A stretch of DNA of 64,000 bases from Streptomyces cyaneochromogenes. GTDB lineage: Bacteria > Actinomycetota > Actinomycetes > Streptomycetales > Streptomycetaceae. Every line of letters starts with the position of its first letter. Position 1 is the first letter of the stretch. Shown here one piece after another: positions 7,864-15,694 of the stretch. The translations under genes and the position numbers were made by a program. A model generated the notes under the pieces. It saw only the letters and a program-made list of their open reading frames with translations, was not told the origin of the DNA and ran no database searches. The stretch is from contig NZ_CP034539.1 in assembly GCF_003963535.1 (NCBI RefSeq), forward strand, positions 9,858,001-9,922,000, read 5' to 3'.

Positions 7864-8250
7864 ATGACGACGTGGACGCCCGAGGAGGCCGTCATGAAGT
7901 ACTACCTGCTCAGCGTGATGCAACCCGTGGGTGACGAGCTGCCGCCGCCGGAGGTGCTCGCCGAGATCGGCAGGAACCTCGACGCCTTCCACCGGGAGCT
8001 GAAGGAGGCCGGCTCCTGGGTGTTCGCCGGGGGACTGCACCAGCCGGACTCGTCGACCGTGCTGCGGCCGCGCGACGGCGACGTCCTGATCACCGACGGA
8101 CCGTACGCCGAGGGCAAGGAGATGCTCGGCGGGATCTGTCTGATCAAGGCGCCGGACCTGGACGCGGCCCTCGACTGGGGGCGCAGGGCGGCGCTGGCGA
8201 CGACGCTGCCGATCGAGGTGCGGCCGTTCATGGGCGAAGCCGAGGACTGA
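7864..8250 (+). CDS. YCII-related (DGPF) protein, partner of ECF42 sigma factor
   Basis: The 128-residue protein is of the DGPF/YCII type. The signature is ITDGPYAEGKEMLGGICLIKAPDLDAALDW (D-G-P-Y in place of D-G-P-F), and it has a ferredoxin-like alpha/beta fold. It is a small cytosolic protein of unsettled biochemistry that is nearly always next to an ECF42 sigma gene. Two starts are possible: ATG 7864 with AGGAGG about 9 nt upstream, and ATG 7894 (MKYYLLS), which matches the usual N terminus and also has AGGAGG. The stop overlaps the sigma-factor ATG by one base (TGATG), so the two are translationally coupled. Confidence 0.9.
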   Translation: MTTWTPEEAVMKYYLLSVMQPVGDELPPPEVLAEIGRNLDAFHRELKEAGSWVFAGGLHQPDSSTVLRPRDGDVLITDGPYAEGKEMLGGICLIKAPDLDAALDWGRRAALATTLPIEVRPFMGEAED

Positions 8251-9440
8251 TGCCGGCCACGGACGTCGAGGACGTCTTCCGTGCGGAGTACGGCCGTGCG
8301 GTCGCCGTTCTCGTCCGCTTCCTCGGGGACATCGACCTCGCCGAGGAAGCGGTCCAGGACGCCTTCACCACGGCTCTGCGGCGCTGGCCGGAGACCGGCG
8401 TGCCGCCGAGCCCGGCCGGTTGGATCATCACGACCGCCCGCAACCGTGCGATCGACCGGCTGCGCCGCGAGGCCACGCGCGACGAGCGGCATGCCCAGGC
8501 CGCCCTGCTGCACGCACCCGACGCGCCGCCCGAGGAGGGCCCCGTGCGCGACGACCGGCTCCGGCTCGTCTTCACCTGTTGCCACCCCGCCCTGGCCGTC
8601 CAGGCCCAGGTCGCCCTCACCCTGCGGCTCCTCGGCGGGCTCACCACCGCCCAGATCGCCCGCGCCTTCCTGGTGCCGGAGCCGACCATGGCCCAGCGTC
8701 TGGTACGGGCCAAGGCGAAGATCCGCGATGCCCGGATCCCGTACCGCGTGCCCCGGGACGCCGACCTTCCGGAGCGGCTGGAGGGCGTCCTGGCCGTCGT
8801 CTACCTGATCTTCAACCAGGGGTACGAGGGTGAGGCGGGCCTGTGCGCGGAGGCCGTGCGCCTCGGACGCCTGCTGGCCGAGCTGATGCCGGACGAGGCC
8901 GAGGTGACCGGGCTGCTCGCCCTGATGCTCCTGGCCGAGTCGCGCCGGGCCGCCCGGCAGGACGAACACGGCGAACTCGTGCCGTTGCCCGAGCAGGACC
9001 GTGACCGGTGGGACCGGGAGCTGATCACCGAGGGGCAGGAGCTCGTCCGGCGCTGTCTGCGCCGCAACCGCCCCGGGCCGTACCAGATCCAGGCCGCCCT
9101 CCAGGCCGTGCACAGTGACGCGCCGACCGCCGAGGCCACGGACTGGGGGCAGATCCTGCGGCTGTACGACCAGCTCATGGCCGTCGCCCCCAGCCCCGTC
9201 GTGGCCCTGAACCGGGCGGTCGCCGTGGCCGAGGTCGAGGGCCCGGGGCAGGCGCTCGACCTCGTGGACGCGCTGGACCTCGACGGCTACCACGTCCTGA
9301 ACGCCGTCCGGGCCGACCTCCTGCGCCGGCTCGGACGGGACGCGGAGGCGGTGCGGGCGTACGAGGCGGCCGCCGCGCTCACCCGGAACCCGGCGGAGCG
9401 CGCCTTCCTCGAGCGGCGTATGCGGGCCCTCACACGCTGA
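8250..9440 (+). CDS. ECF42-type RNA polymerase sigma factor with C-terminal TPR-like extension
   Basis: The 396-residue protein is twice the size of a normal ECF. Region 2 (residues about 10-75) includes FLGDIDLAEEAVQDAFTTAL and PAGWIITTARNRAIDRLRR. Region 4 (about 110-165) has TLRLLGGLTTAQIARAFLV and MAQRLVRAKAKIRDA. The long C-terminal part (about 180-396) carries YLIFNQGYEG, LCAEAVRLGRLLAELMPDEAEV and ALNRAVAVAEVEGPGQAL, the helical repeats typical of group ECF42. These extensions are thought to control activity in place of an anti-sigma factor, and none is encoded here. The primary target is probably its own operon. The 3' end overlaps convergent urtE by 11 bp. Confidence 0.92.
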   Translation: MPATDVEDVFRAEYGRAVAVLVRFLGDIDLAEEAVQDAFTTALRRWPETGVPPSPAGWIITTARNRAIDRLRREATRDERHAQAALLHAPDAPPEEGPVRDDRLRLVFTCCHPALAVQAQVALTLRLLGGLTTAQIARAFLVPEPTMAQRLVRAKAKIRDARIPYRVPRDADLPERLEGVLAVVYLIFNQGYEGEAGLCAEAVRLGRLLAELMPDEAEVTGLLALMLLAESRRAARQDEHGELVPLPEQDRDRWDRELITEGQELVRRCLRRNRPGPYQIQAALQAVHSDAPTAEATDWGQILRLYDQLMAVAPSPVVALNRAVAVAEVEGPGQALDLVDALDLDGYHVLNAVRADLLRRLGRDAEAVRAYEAAAALTRNPAERAFLERRMRALTR

Positions 9441-10122
9441 GTGCCTCCCGGACCGCCACCTCCGCCTCCGCACCGCCCTCGCCGGACGACGTGACCCGCC
9501 CGGCCTCCAGGACGTAGTACCGCTGTGCCGCCCGCATCGCGAACCCGACGTGCTGCTCGACCAGCAGCACCGACAGTCCGCCCCGGGCGGCCAGCGCGAG
9601 GATCGTCTCCTCGATCTCGGCGACCACCGACGGCTGGATGCCCTCGGTCGGCTCGTCGAGGAGCAGCAGCCTAGGCTCCGTCACCAGGGCGCGGGCGATG
9701 GCGAGTTGCTGCCGCTGACCGCCAGAGAGCAGGCCCGCGCGGCGGCCGGAGAGTGCGCGCAGCGCCGGGAACAGGTCCAGTGCCTCGGCTGTCGCCTCCT
9801 TGCCCCGCCTGCGGCCGTCGGCGACGAGCTGGAGGTTCTCGGCGGTCGTCAGGTGCGGGAACGACTGCTGGCCTTGCGGGACGTACGCCATCCCGCGCGC
9901 GACCCGTTCGTGCGGCTTGCGGCGGGTGATGTCCTCGCCGTCCAGCCGGACGGTCCCGCCGGTCGGCGTGAGCAGCCCTACGGCGGCCCGCAGGAGGGTG
10001 CTCTTGCCGGCGCCGTTGTGCCCGAGGACCGCGGCGACGCCGTCCTTGGGCACTTCGACCGAGACCCCGTGCAGGACGCTGCTGCGGTGGTAGCCCACGC
10101 GTACGTCGTCGATCTGGAGCAT
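9430..10122 (-). CDS. urtE: Urea ABC transporter ATP-binding subunit UrtE
   Basis: The 230-residue ABC ATPase is of the LivF type. It has Walker A GHNGAGKS (34-41), Q-loop VPQGQQSFPHLT, signature LSGGQ (132-136) and Walker B LLLLDE (152-157), followed by PTEGIQPSVV. The EGIQP phrase, where LivF has EGLAP, is typical of UrtE. With UrtD it powers urea import. ATG (10122) overlaps the urtD stop by 1 base. Last gene of the five-gene urtABCDE operon; its end overlaps the convergent ECF42 gene by 11 bp. The short C-terminal tail (EGGAEAEVAVREALSV) is not conserved. Confidence 0.92.
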   Translation of the reverse strand: MLQIDDVRVGYHRSSVLHGVSVEVPKDGVAAVLGHNGAGKSTLLRAAVGLLTPTGGTVRLDGEDITRRKPHERVARGMAYVPQGQQSFPHLTTAENLQLVADGRRRGKEATAEALDLFPALRALSGRRAGLLSGGQRQQLAIARALVTEPRLLLLDEPTEGIQPSVVAEIEETILALAARGGLSVLLVEQHVGFAMRAAQRYYVLEAGRVTSSGEGGAEAEVAVREALSV

Positions 10123-10886
10123 CACGCCTCCTGTACGGCCACGTCGGCGGTGGCCTCGGCGGCCGCGTGCCCGAGGTACACCTCCTGCACCTTCGGGTCC
10201 GCCTGCACCTCGGCCACCGTGCCCTCGCTGAGCACCTTGCCCGCGTGCAGCACGCTGACGCTGCGGGCGAAGGAGCGCATGAAGTCCATGTCGTGCTCGA
10301 TGACGACCACGGTGCGCTCCTCGCTGATGCGTTGCAGCAGCTCTCCGGTCGCCTGGCGCTCGTCGTGGCTCATGCCGGCCACCGGTTCGTCGAGCAGCAG
10401 CAGCCGTACGTCCTGCACGAGCAGCATGCCGATCTCCAGCCACTGCTTCTGCCCGTGGGCGAGCGTTCCGGCGGGGGAGTCGGCGAGCTCGGTGAGCCCG
10501 ACCGTCTCCAGTGCCCTGGCGACCGGCTCGGGGACACCCTTGCGGCGCCGCAGCATGGTCCACACGCCGCGGCCCGCGCCGGCCGCGATGTCCAGGTTCT
10601 GAAGGACCGTCAACTCCTCGAAGACGGTGGCGGTCTGGAAGGTCCGGCCGATTCCCGACCGGGCGATCCTGTGCACACTCCTGCCCAGCAGCTCCTCGCC
10701 GCCGAAGCGCGCCGAGCCCTCCGCCTTCACCAGGCCGGTGACAGCGTCGACGAGGGTCGTCTTGCCCGCGCCGTTGGGACCGATGAGGAACCGCAGGTCC
10801 CCCGGGCGGACGTCGAGGTCCACTCCGTCGACGGCGGTGAACCCGTCGAAGGTCACCCGCAGCCGGCGTATCTCAAGGCCGCTCAT
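10122..10886 (-). CDS. urtD: Urea ABC transporter ATP-binding subunit UrtD
   Basis: The 254-residue LivG-type ATPase has Walker A GPNGAGKT (36-43), the family phrase GRTFQTATVFEELTV, signature LAHGQKQWLEIGMLL (142-156; LAHGQ replaces LSGGQ, normal for UrtD) and Walker B LLLLDE (162-167), then PVAGMSHDER. The pattern GMSHDE is characteristic of UrtD. It partners UrtE on the cytosolic face. The gene begins at ATG 10886, overlapping the urtC stop by 4 bp (ATGA), so it is translationally coupled. The last 20 residues (AAAEATADVAVQEA) are a poorly conserved Ala-rich tail. Confidence 0.92.
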   Translation of the reverse strand: MSGLEIRRLRVTFDGFTAVDGVDLDVRPGDLRFLIGPNGAGKTTLVDAVTGLVKAEGSARFGGEELLGRSVHRIARSGIGRTFQTATVFEELTVLQNLDIAAGAGRGVWTMLRRRKGVPEPVARALETVGLTELADSPAGTLAHGQKQWLEIGMLLVQDVRLLLLDEPVAGMSHDERQATGELLQRISEERTVVVIEHDMDFMRSFARSVSVLHAGKVLSEGTVAEVQADPKVQEVYLGHAAAEATADVAVQEA

Positions 10887-11971
10887 GCTGCTTCTCCTAC
10901 CGGGATGACGGCCGGCTTCTTCTCCGCTGCCGCCCTGCGTCGCCGTACGATCCCTGCCAGCGAGGCGAGACCGCCGGGCAGGAAGGCGAGTGCGACGATG
11001 AACAGCAGGCCCTGGAAGTACGTCCAGGCCGCCGGGAACTCCTCCGACAGGGCCGTCTTCGCCCAGGCCACCGCGATCGCGCCGAGCACCGCGCCGACCA
11101 GGCTGGCCCGGCCGCCGACCGCCGCGCCGATCACGAACTCGATCGACGGCACGATGCCGATCAGCGCGGGCGAGATGATGCCGACGGCCGGCACGAACAG
11201 CGCGCCGGCGAGGCCCGCCATGCCGGCCGCGACCACGTAGGCGACGAGCTTGACGTTCGCCGGGTCGTAGCCGAGGAAGCGCACCCGCTCCTCCGAGTCC
11301 CGTACGGCGACGAGGAGTTCGCCGTAGCGGCTCTGGATGAGCTGGCGGGCGAGGGCCATGAGCAGCAGCAGGACGGCGGCGATGACGAAGTACACCATCC
11401 GCTGGTTGACCGGGTCGTCGAGGGCGTAGCCGAAGAAGCCCTGGATGTCGGTGAGTCCGTTGGTGCCGCCGGTCGTGGCCTGCTGGCCGATCAGCCAGAT
11501 GGCGAAGGCGGCGGCGAGCGCCTGGCTGAGGATCGCGAAGTACGCGCCCTTGACCCGGCGCCGGAAGATGAACGACCCGAGCAGCGCCGCGACCGCCATC
11601 GGCAGCAGCACGGTCGCGGCGAGCGCGAAGAGCGGGTTCGCGAACGGCTTCCACCACCAGGGCAGTTCGGTCGCGGTGCCGTACAGCTGCATGAAGTCGG
11701 GCAGGTTGCCGGGCCCCGCGTCGGCGATCTTCAGGTGCATCGCCATGGCGTAGCCGCCGAGCCCGAAGAACACGCCCTGGCCGAGCGTCAGCAGCCCGCC
11801 GCGCCCCCAGGCCAGACAGATGCCGACCGCGACGATCGCGACGCACAGGTACTTGGCGAGCAGCCCGAGCCGGAAGTCGGACAGCGCCAGCGGGGCGATG
11901 GCGAACAACACGACGGCCGCCCCCGCGAAACCGGCCGCGGCGCGGGCCGAGGGGCCCTTGAGCAGGTTCAT
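10883..11971 (-). CDS. urtC: Urea ABC transporter permease UrtC
   Basis: The 362-residue LivM-type permease has about 10 membrane spans. Family features include ICLAWGRGGLLTLGQGVFFGLGGYAMAM near residue 50 and the cytosolic loop SRYGELLVAVRDSEERVRFLGYD with the EAA-like coupling segment. FIVALAFLPGGLASL lies near the C terminus. UrtC pairs with UrtB to form the membrane channel of the urea importer. It overlaps urtB and urtD by 4 bp at either end (ATGA). The extra periplasmic segment at residues 80-105 (ADAGPGNLPDFMQLYG) is usual for UrtC and separates it from branched-chain amino acid permeases. Confidence 0.92.
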   Translation of the reverse strand: MNLLKGPSARAAAGFAGAAVVLFAIAPLALSDFRLGLLAKYLCVAIVAVGICLAWGRGGLLTLGQGVFFGLGGYAMAMHLKIADAGPGNLPDFMQLYGTATELPWWWKPFANPLFALAATVLLPMAVAALLGSFIFRRRVKGAYFAILSQALAAAFAIWLIGQQATTGGTNGLTDIQGFFGYALDDPVNQRMVYFVIAAVLLLLMALARQLIQSRYGELLVAVRDSEERVRFLGYDPANVKLVAYVVAAGMAGLAGALFVPAVGIISPALIGIVPSIEFVIGAAVGGRASLVGAVLGAIAVAWAKTALSEEFPAAWTYFQGLLFIVALAFLPGGLASLAGIVRRRRAAAEKKPAVIPVGEAA

Positions 11972-12864
11972 ACGAGACTCCTCGTCCGCAGCGTGTACAG
12001 CCCCTGGGGCCGCCACTGGAGGAACGCGACGATGCCGACGAGCACCAGCACCTTGGCGACGCTGACGGTGGTGGAGTACTCCAGCACCGACTGCAGCACA
12101 CCCAGCACGAAGGCGACGATGACCGTGCCCTTGAGCTGCCCGATGCCGCCGACGACGATCACCAGGAAGGCGTCGATGATCACGTTGGTGCCCATCGTCG
12201 GCCCGATCGGACCGACCAGGGTCAGCGCCACCCCGGCCACGCCCGCGAGCCCGGAACCGATGAAGAAGGCCGTACGGTCGACGGTCGAGGTGGAGATGCC
12301 GGACACCTCCGCGAGGTCGCGGTTCTGCACCACGGCCCGGATCCGGCGGCCCAGCGGCGTCAGTCGCAGCGTGAGCGAGAGCGCGACGACCGCCGCGACC
12401 GCCAACCCGAGAATGAACAGACGGCTGTTGGCGACGGTGAGCGGGTCGTCCCCGCCGATCAGGGTGATGTTGCCGGTGAGGACGTCGGGCGCGCGGGTCT
12501 GCACGTTCGGCGCTCCGAAAATGTCCCGGGCGAGTTGCTGGAGCATCAGGGAGACGCCCCAGGTGACGAGAAGCGTGTCGAGTGGCCGCAGATACAGACG
12601 TCGTATCAGCAGCCATTCCAGAAGTGCGCCGAGGGCGCCCGAGACGAGAAATGCGACGGGAAGAGCGACCAGCAGCGAAATTCCGGCGCCGGCAATGGAC
12701 TTCTGCAGGACATACGTCGTGTAGGCGCCGGCCATGATGAACTCGCCGTGGGCCATGTTGATGACGTTCATCTGGCCGAAGGTGAGCGAGAGACCGAGCG
12801 CGATGAGCAGCAGAACGGCACCGATGCTGATGCCGGTGAAGGTCTGACCGAGGATCACGGTCAT
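11968..12864 (-). CDS. urtB: Urea ABC transporter permease UrtB
   Basis: The 298-residue LivH-type permease starts MTVILGQTFTGISIGAVLLL and has FGQMNVINMAHGEFIMAGAYTTYV, the diagnostic N-terminal half of LivH/UrtB proteins. FRLTPLGRRIRAVVQNRDLA-like text (here LRLTPLGRRIRAVVQNRDL) is the coupling loop. The actinobacterial form lacks the long periplasmic N-terminal extension of cyanobacterial UrtB. It overlaps urtC by 4 bp. The gene is separated from urtA by 73 bp that hold a strong hairpin, so urtA can be made in excess over the membrane parts. Confidence 0.92.
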   Translation of the reverse strand: MTVILGQTFTGISIGAVLLLIALGLSLTFGQMNVINMAHGEFIMAGAYTTYVLQKSIAGAGISLLVALPVAFLVSGALGALLEWLLIRRLYLRPLDTLLVTWGVSLMLQQLARDIFGAPNVQTRAPDVLTGNITLIGGDDPLTVANSRLFILGLAVAAVVALSLTLRLTPLGRRIRAVVQNRDLAEVSGISTSTVDRTAFFIGSGLAGVAGVALTLVGPIGPTMGTNVIIDAFLVIVVGGIGQLKGTVIVAFVLGVLQSVLEYSTTVSVAKVLVLVGIVAFLQWRPQGLYTLRTRSLV

Positions 12865-12891
12865 ACGGCGGCTCCGGGGAGGCGGGGGAGC

Positions 12892-12919
12892 GGGGCCCGG
12901 CGGGCATGTGCCGGGCCCC
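12892..12919 (-). terminator. Intercistronic hairpin between urtA and urtB
   Basis: GGGGCCCGGC (12892-12901) pairs perfectly with GCCGGGCCCC (12910-12919) around an 8-nt loop. It lies just after the urtA stop and before urtB. Without a T-run it is more likely a partial terminator or an RNA-end stabiliser. Such a site would let the binding protein accumulate above the permease and ATPase subunits. Confidence 0.6.
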
Positions 12920-12937
12920 CACAGGCGATCGGTCGGG

Positions 12938-14194
12938 TCAGGACAGGCCGGAGGCCCAGGAGTAGCCCTTGAGGTAGGGGTCCGGCTTGATCGGCTTGCC
13001 GGAGTCCCACACCTGCTCGATCAGACCGTCGGAGCCGACCTTGCCGATCCGGGCCGTCTTGTAGATGTGCTGCGAGGCACCGTCGATCGTGACCTTGCCC
13101 TCGGGTGCGTCGAAGGTGATGCCGTCCGAGGCGGCCTTCACCTTCTCCGGGTCGAAGGACTTCGCCTTCTCGACCATGGTCTTCCACAGGTAGACCGAGA
13201 CGTACGCGGCCTCCATCGGGTCACTGGTCGGCTTGTCCTGGCCGTACTCGGCCTTGTACGCCTTCACGAACTTCTCGTTCGCCGCGCCTTCAGTGGTCTG
13301 GTAGTAGTTCCAGGCCGTCAGCTGGCCCTCCAGGTACTGCGTGCCGATCGACTTGACCTCTTCCTCGGCGATGGACACCGAGACGACCGGCATGCTCTTC
13401 GCGGTCAGGCCCGCCGACTTGTACTCCTTGAAGAAGGCCACGTTCGAGTCGCCGTTGAGGGTGTTGAACACCGCGTCCGCCTTGGACGCCTTCACCTTGT
13501 TGGCGATCGTGCTGAACTCCGTCGACCCCAGCGGCGCGTAGTCCTCGCCGAGGATGGTCATGCCGTTGGCCTTGGCGTACGCCCTGATCTCCTTGTTCGC
13601 GGTGCGCGGGAAGACGTAGTCGCTGCCGACCAGGTAGAGCTTCTTCAGGCCCTGGCTCTTGAGGTAGTCGAGGCCCGGGATGATCTGCTGGTTGGTGGTC
13701 GCGCCCGTGTAGAAGATGTACGGCGACTCCTCCAGTCCCTCGTACTGCACGGGGTAGAAGAGCAGCGACTTGTTCTTCTCGAAGACCGGCTTGACGGCCT
13801 TGCGGCTGGCGGAGGTCCAGCAGCCGAAGGTGGCCGCGACGCCGTCCTCCTTGATGAGCTTGGTCGCCTTCTCGGCGAAGGTCGGCCAGTCGGAGGCGCC
13901 GTCCTCGCTGATCGGCTCGATCTTCTTGCCGAGGACGCCACCGGAGGCGTTGATCTCGTCGATCGCGAGCTTCAGCGAGTTGCGTACGGTGACCTCGCTG
14001 ATCGCCATCGTGCCGGACAGCGAGTTGAGCAGGCCGACCTTGACCGTGTCGCCGCTGACGTCGATCTTCGCGGCCTTGTCGGACGAGTCGGCCGCGTCGG
14101 TCTTCGCGCCGCACGCAGAGAGCGCGACGACGGCCGCGAGCGCCGCGGTGCCGGCCAGGAAACGGCGCCGGTGGATGTAGGGAAGGCTGGACAA
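12938..14194 (-). CDS. urtA: Urea ABC transporter substrate-binding lipoprotein UrtA
   Basis: The 418-residue extracellular binding protein has an RRRFLAGTAALAAVVALSAC leader, combining a twin-arginine stretch with a lipobox (LSAC, Cys28). It is therefore probably Tat-exported and lipid-anchored. The type I periplasmic-binding fold follows: VKVGLLNSLSGTMAISE, AIDEINASGGVLGKKIEP, FGCWTSASRKAVKPVFE and LLFYPVQYEGLEESPYIFY, the latter two being UrtA-specific. Translation begins at TTG (14194), supported by AAGGAGG 6 nt upstream. It is the first gene of the operon; a GlnR-like box and a palindrome precede it. Confidence 0.93.
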   Translation of the reverse strand: MSSLPYIHRRRFLAGTAALAAVVALSACGAKTDAADSSDKAAKIDVSGDTVKVGLLNSLSGTMAISEVTVRNSLKLAIDEINASGGVLGKKIEPISEDGASDWPTFAEKATKLIKEDGVAATFGCWTSASRKAVKPVFEKNKSLLFYPVQYEGLEESPYIFYTGATTNQQIIPGLDYLKSQGLKKLYLVGSDYVFPRTANKEIRAYAKANGMTILGEDYAPLGSTEFSTIANKVKASKADAVFNTLNGDSNVAFFKEYKSAGLTAKSMPVVSVSIAEEEVKSIGTQYLEGQLTAWNYYQTTEGAANEKFVKAYKAEYGQDKPTSDPMEAAYVSVYLWKTMVEKAKSFDPEKVKAASDGITFDAPEGKVTIDGASQHIYKTARIGKVGSDGLIEQVWDSGKPIKPDPYLKGYSWASGLS

Positions 14195-14236
14195 GTGGAC
14201 CTCCTTGAAGGGCGGTCCAAAGCCTCAAGTCGTCCT

Positions 14237-14263
14237 GTTTCCAAGGCGTTTCGGGATACTTAC
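14237..14263 (-). promoter_or_regulatory. Putative GlnR binding box upstream of urtA
   Basis: On the minus strand the sequence reads GTAAG-N6-GAAAC-N6-GAAAC. The Streptomyces GlnR consensus is gTnAc-N6-GaAAc repeated, so two of three half-sites match well and the first differs at one base. It ends 43 bp before the urtA start. urt operons are known nitrogen-limitation targets of GlnR. The site assignment is by eye. Confidence 0.5.
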
Positions 14264-14367
14264 CCGGCTGTATCTTCCGGCTCTCCGCCGGGAAGGAAAC
14301 CGGAAACAAGAAAGCCCCGAGTTGAATTCCGCATCGGAAATTCACACGGGGCCCGAGGCATTCTAGT

Positions 14368-14385
14368 TACTTCCTGCAGGAAGTA
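14368..14385. promoter_or_regulatory. Perfect 18-bp palindrome upstream of urtA
   Basis: TACTTCCTGCAGGAAGTA is fully self-complementary and AT-richer than its surroundings. It lies 174 bp before urtA and 36 bp after the stop of the AmiC-like gene. It lacks a loop, which fits a dimeric protein operator better than a terminator. The regulator is unknown; the GntR or MarR proteins nearby are candidates. Confidence 0.45.
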
Positions 14386-14420
14386 TCTGGGGCCGTTGGG
14401 GGCATGTCAAGACTCCAGTG

Positions 14421-15536
14421 TCAGGGGCGAGTGGCGACATCGAGGTCGAGCTGGGTGAGCACGTCGAAGTCCACGCCGTCCGCCTGGGCCAGGTAGATGC
14501 GCTGCCTGACATGCCGGTCCCGGAGTCGCAGCAGCCCGCGCGGTCCTTCGTACGACACCGACTCGGCCGTCGCGCCGATGGCCGCCACGTCCAGTGTCCT
14601 GGCCCGGGCGACGAGCGCGGCCAGCAACAGCACGCCCTCGTAACACGATTCGCCGAGACTTCCGGGCGACGGTGCCTCGATGCCGTACCGCCCGGCATAC
14701 CGGCCGTGGAAGTCGAGGGTGTCCTGGGTGGCGAGCGAGGCGAAGAACCCGGCGGCACTGTAGAGGTCGGCGGTCGCCGTGGGGCCGCTGGCCATCAGCA
14801 TGTTCTCGTCCATCAGCGTGCTCAGGCGCAGACAGCGCTGGTCGAGGCCGGCCGCGGCGAACGCCCGGTTGAAGCGGACGGCGTCGTTGCCCACCAGCAG
14901 CATCAGGACGGCGTCAGCCTCCGACCGCTCGATCCGTCGCAGCACCCCGTCGAAGTCATGGGTGCCGAGCGGCAGGTACGCCTGCGCGCAGACGCCGCCC
15001 CCGGACTCGCGCGCGTACGCGCACGCGGCCCGCGCGGTGCGGCGCGGCCACACATAGTCGTTGCCGACGACGAACCACCGGCGCACCTTGCGCTCGCCCG
15101 CCAGCAGCCGCATCGCCGGTCGCAGTTGGGCGTCCGGTGTCTCGCTGGTCAGGTAGACGCCGGTGGTGTGCTCCCCGCCCTCGTACAGCGCGGTGTACAC
15201 ATACGGCACCCGGTGCGCGATGCGCGGGGCTAGGGTCCGGCGTACCGAGGAGATGTGCCAGCCGGTGACGCCCTGCACGACGCCGAGGTCGACCAGCGCC
15301 TCGACCCGGTCGGCGATCTCGCGGGGCTCCGCGCCGCCGTCCACCGGCAGCAGCCGCAGCTCCTTGCCGAGCACGCCGCCCGCGTGGTTGACCTCCTCCG
15401 CGGCGAGCTGTGCGCACAGCTCGCAGGTCGGCCCGAAGATGCCCGCGGCGCCCTGCATCGGGAAGACGAGGGCGACGCTGAGCACGGAGTCGTCGACGGT
15501 GAACCAGTCGAGCGGATGGGGGTCGAGCTGGAACAT
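14421..15536 (-). CDS. Cytosolic AmiC/UrtA-like substrate-binding protein
   Basis: The 371-residue protein is a type I periplasmic-binding fold: LSVALVFPMQGAAGIFGP, LAAEEVNHAGGVLGKELRLL, GVVQGVTGWHISSVRRTL and RWFVVGNDYVWPRRTARAA. It has no signal peptide or lipobox, so it should stay in the cytoplasm like AmiC, the amide sensor that restrains the antiterminator AmiR in Pseudomonas. GNDYVWP matches the UrtA/AmiC/FmdD branch, which binds short amides or urea. It is codirectional with, and upstream of, urtA and divergent from a MarR gene, so a ligand-sensing role for urea/amide use is a reasonable inference. No AmiR-like ANTAR protein is nearby. Confidence 0.75.
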   Translation of the reverse strand: MFQLDPHPLDWFTVDDSVLSVALVFPMQGAAGIFGPTCELCAQLAAEEVNHAGGVLGKELRLLPVDGGAEPREIADRVEALVDLGVVQGVTGWHISSVRRTLAPRIAHRVPYVYTALYEGGEHTTGVYLTSETPDAQLRPAMRLLAGERKVRRWFVVGNDYVWPRRTARAACAYARESGGGVCAQAYLPLGTHDFDGVLRRIERSEADAVLMLLVGNDAVRFNRAFAAAGLDQRCLRLSTLMDENMLMASGPTATADLYSAAGFFASLATQDTLDFHGRYAGRYGIEAPSPGSLGESCYEGVLLLAALVARARTLDVAAIGATAESVSYEGPRGLLRLRDRHVRQRIYLAQADGVDFDVLTQLDLDVATRP

Positions 15537-15612
15537 GCGGTCATGATTCCGGGTCCCTGCGGTGAACTCCAGTCCGTCTCGGGGGCTGGGCGGTGGGGAA
15601 TCGGTACAGGTC

Positions 15613-15650
15613 GACGATCCGTTGGTGACACGTGGACGATCCTTTGGCGA
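15613..15650 (+). promoter_or_regulatory. Direct repeats in the MarR/AmiC-like divergent promoter
   Basis: GACGATCCGTTGGTGA (15613-15628) and GACGATCCTTTGGCGA (15635-15650) match at 14 of 16 positions and are spaced exactly 22 bp, two helical turns. A candidate -10 TACGAT follows at 15662-15667, upstream of the marR ATG (15695). Two same-face sites are a plausible operator for MarR or another dimer. Confidence 0.45.
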
Positions 15651-15694
15651 AGCGGCACTTGTACGATGGCGGCACCCCGGGACCGAGGAGCAGG

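Noticed and set aside
9430..14194. urt genes considered as a branched-chain amino acid (Liv) transporter
   Set aside because: The CWTSASRKAVKP and FYPVQYEGLEESP segments of the binding protein, and the EGIQP and GMSHDE motifs of the ATPases, are urea-type.
14369..14384. Palindrome considered as a terminator of the AmiC-like gene
   Set aside because: There is no loop or T-run. A perfect 18-bp dyad fits an operator better.
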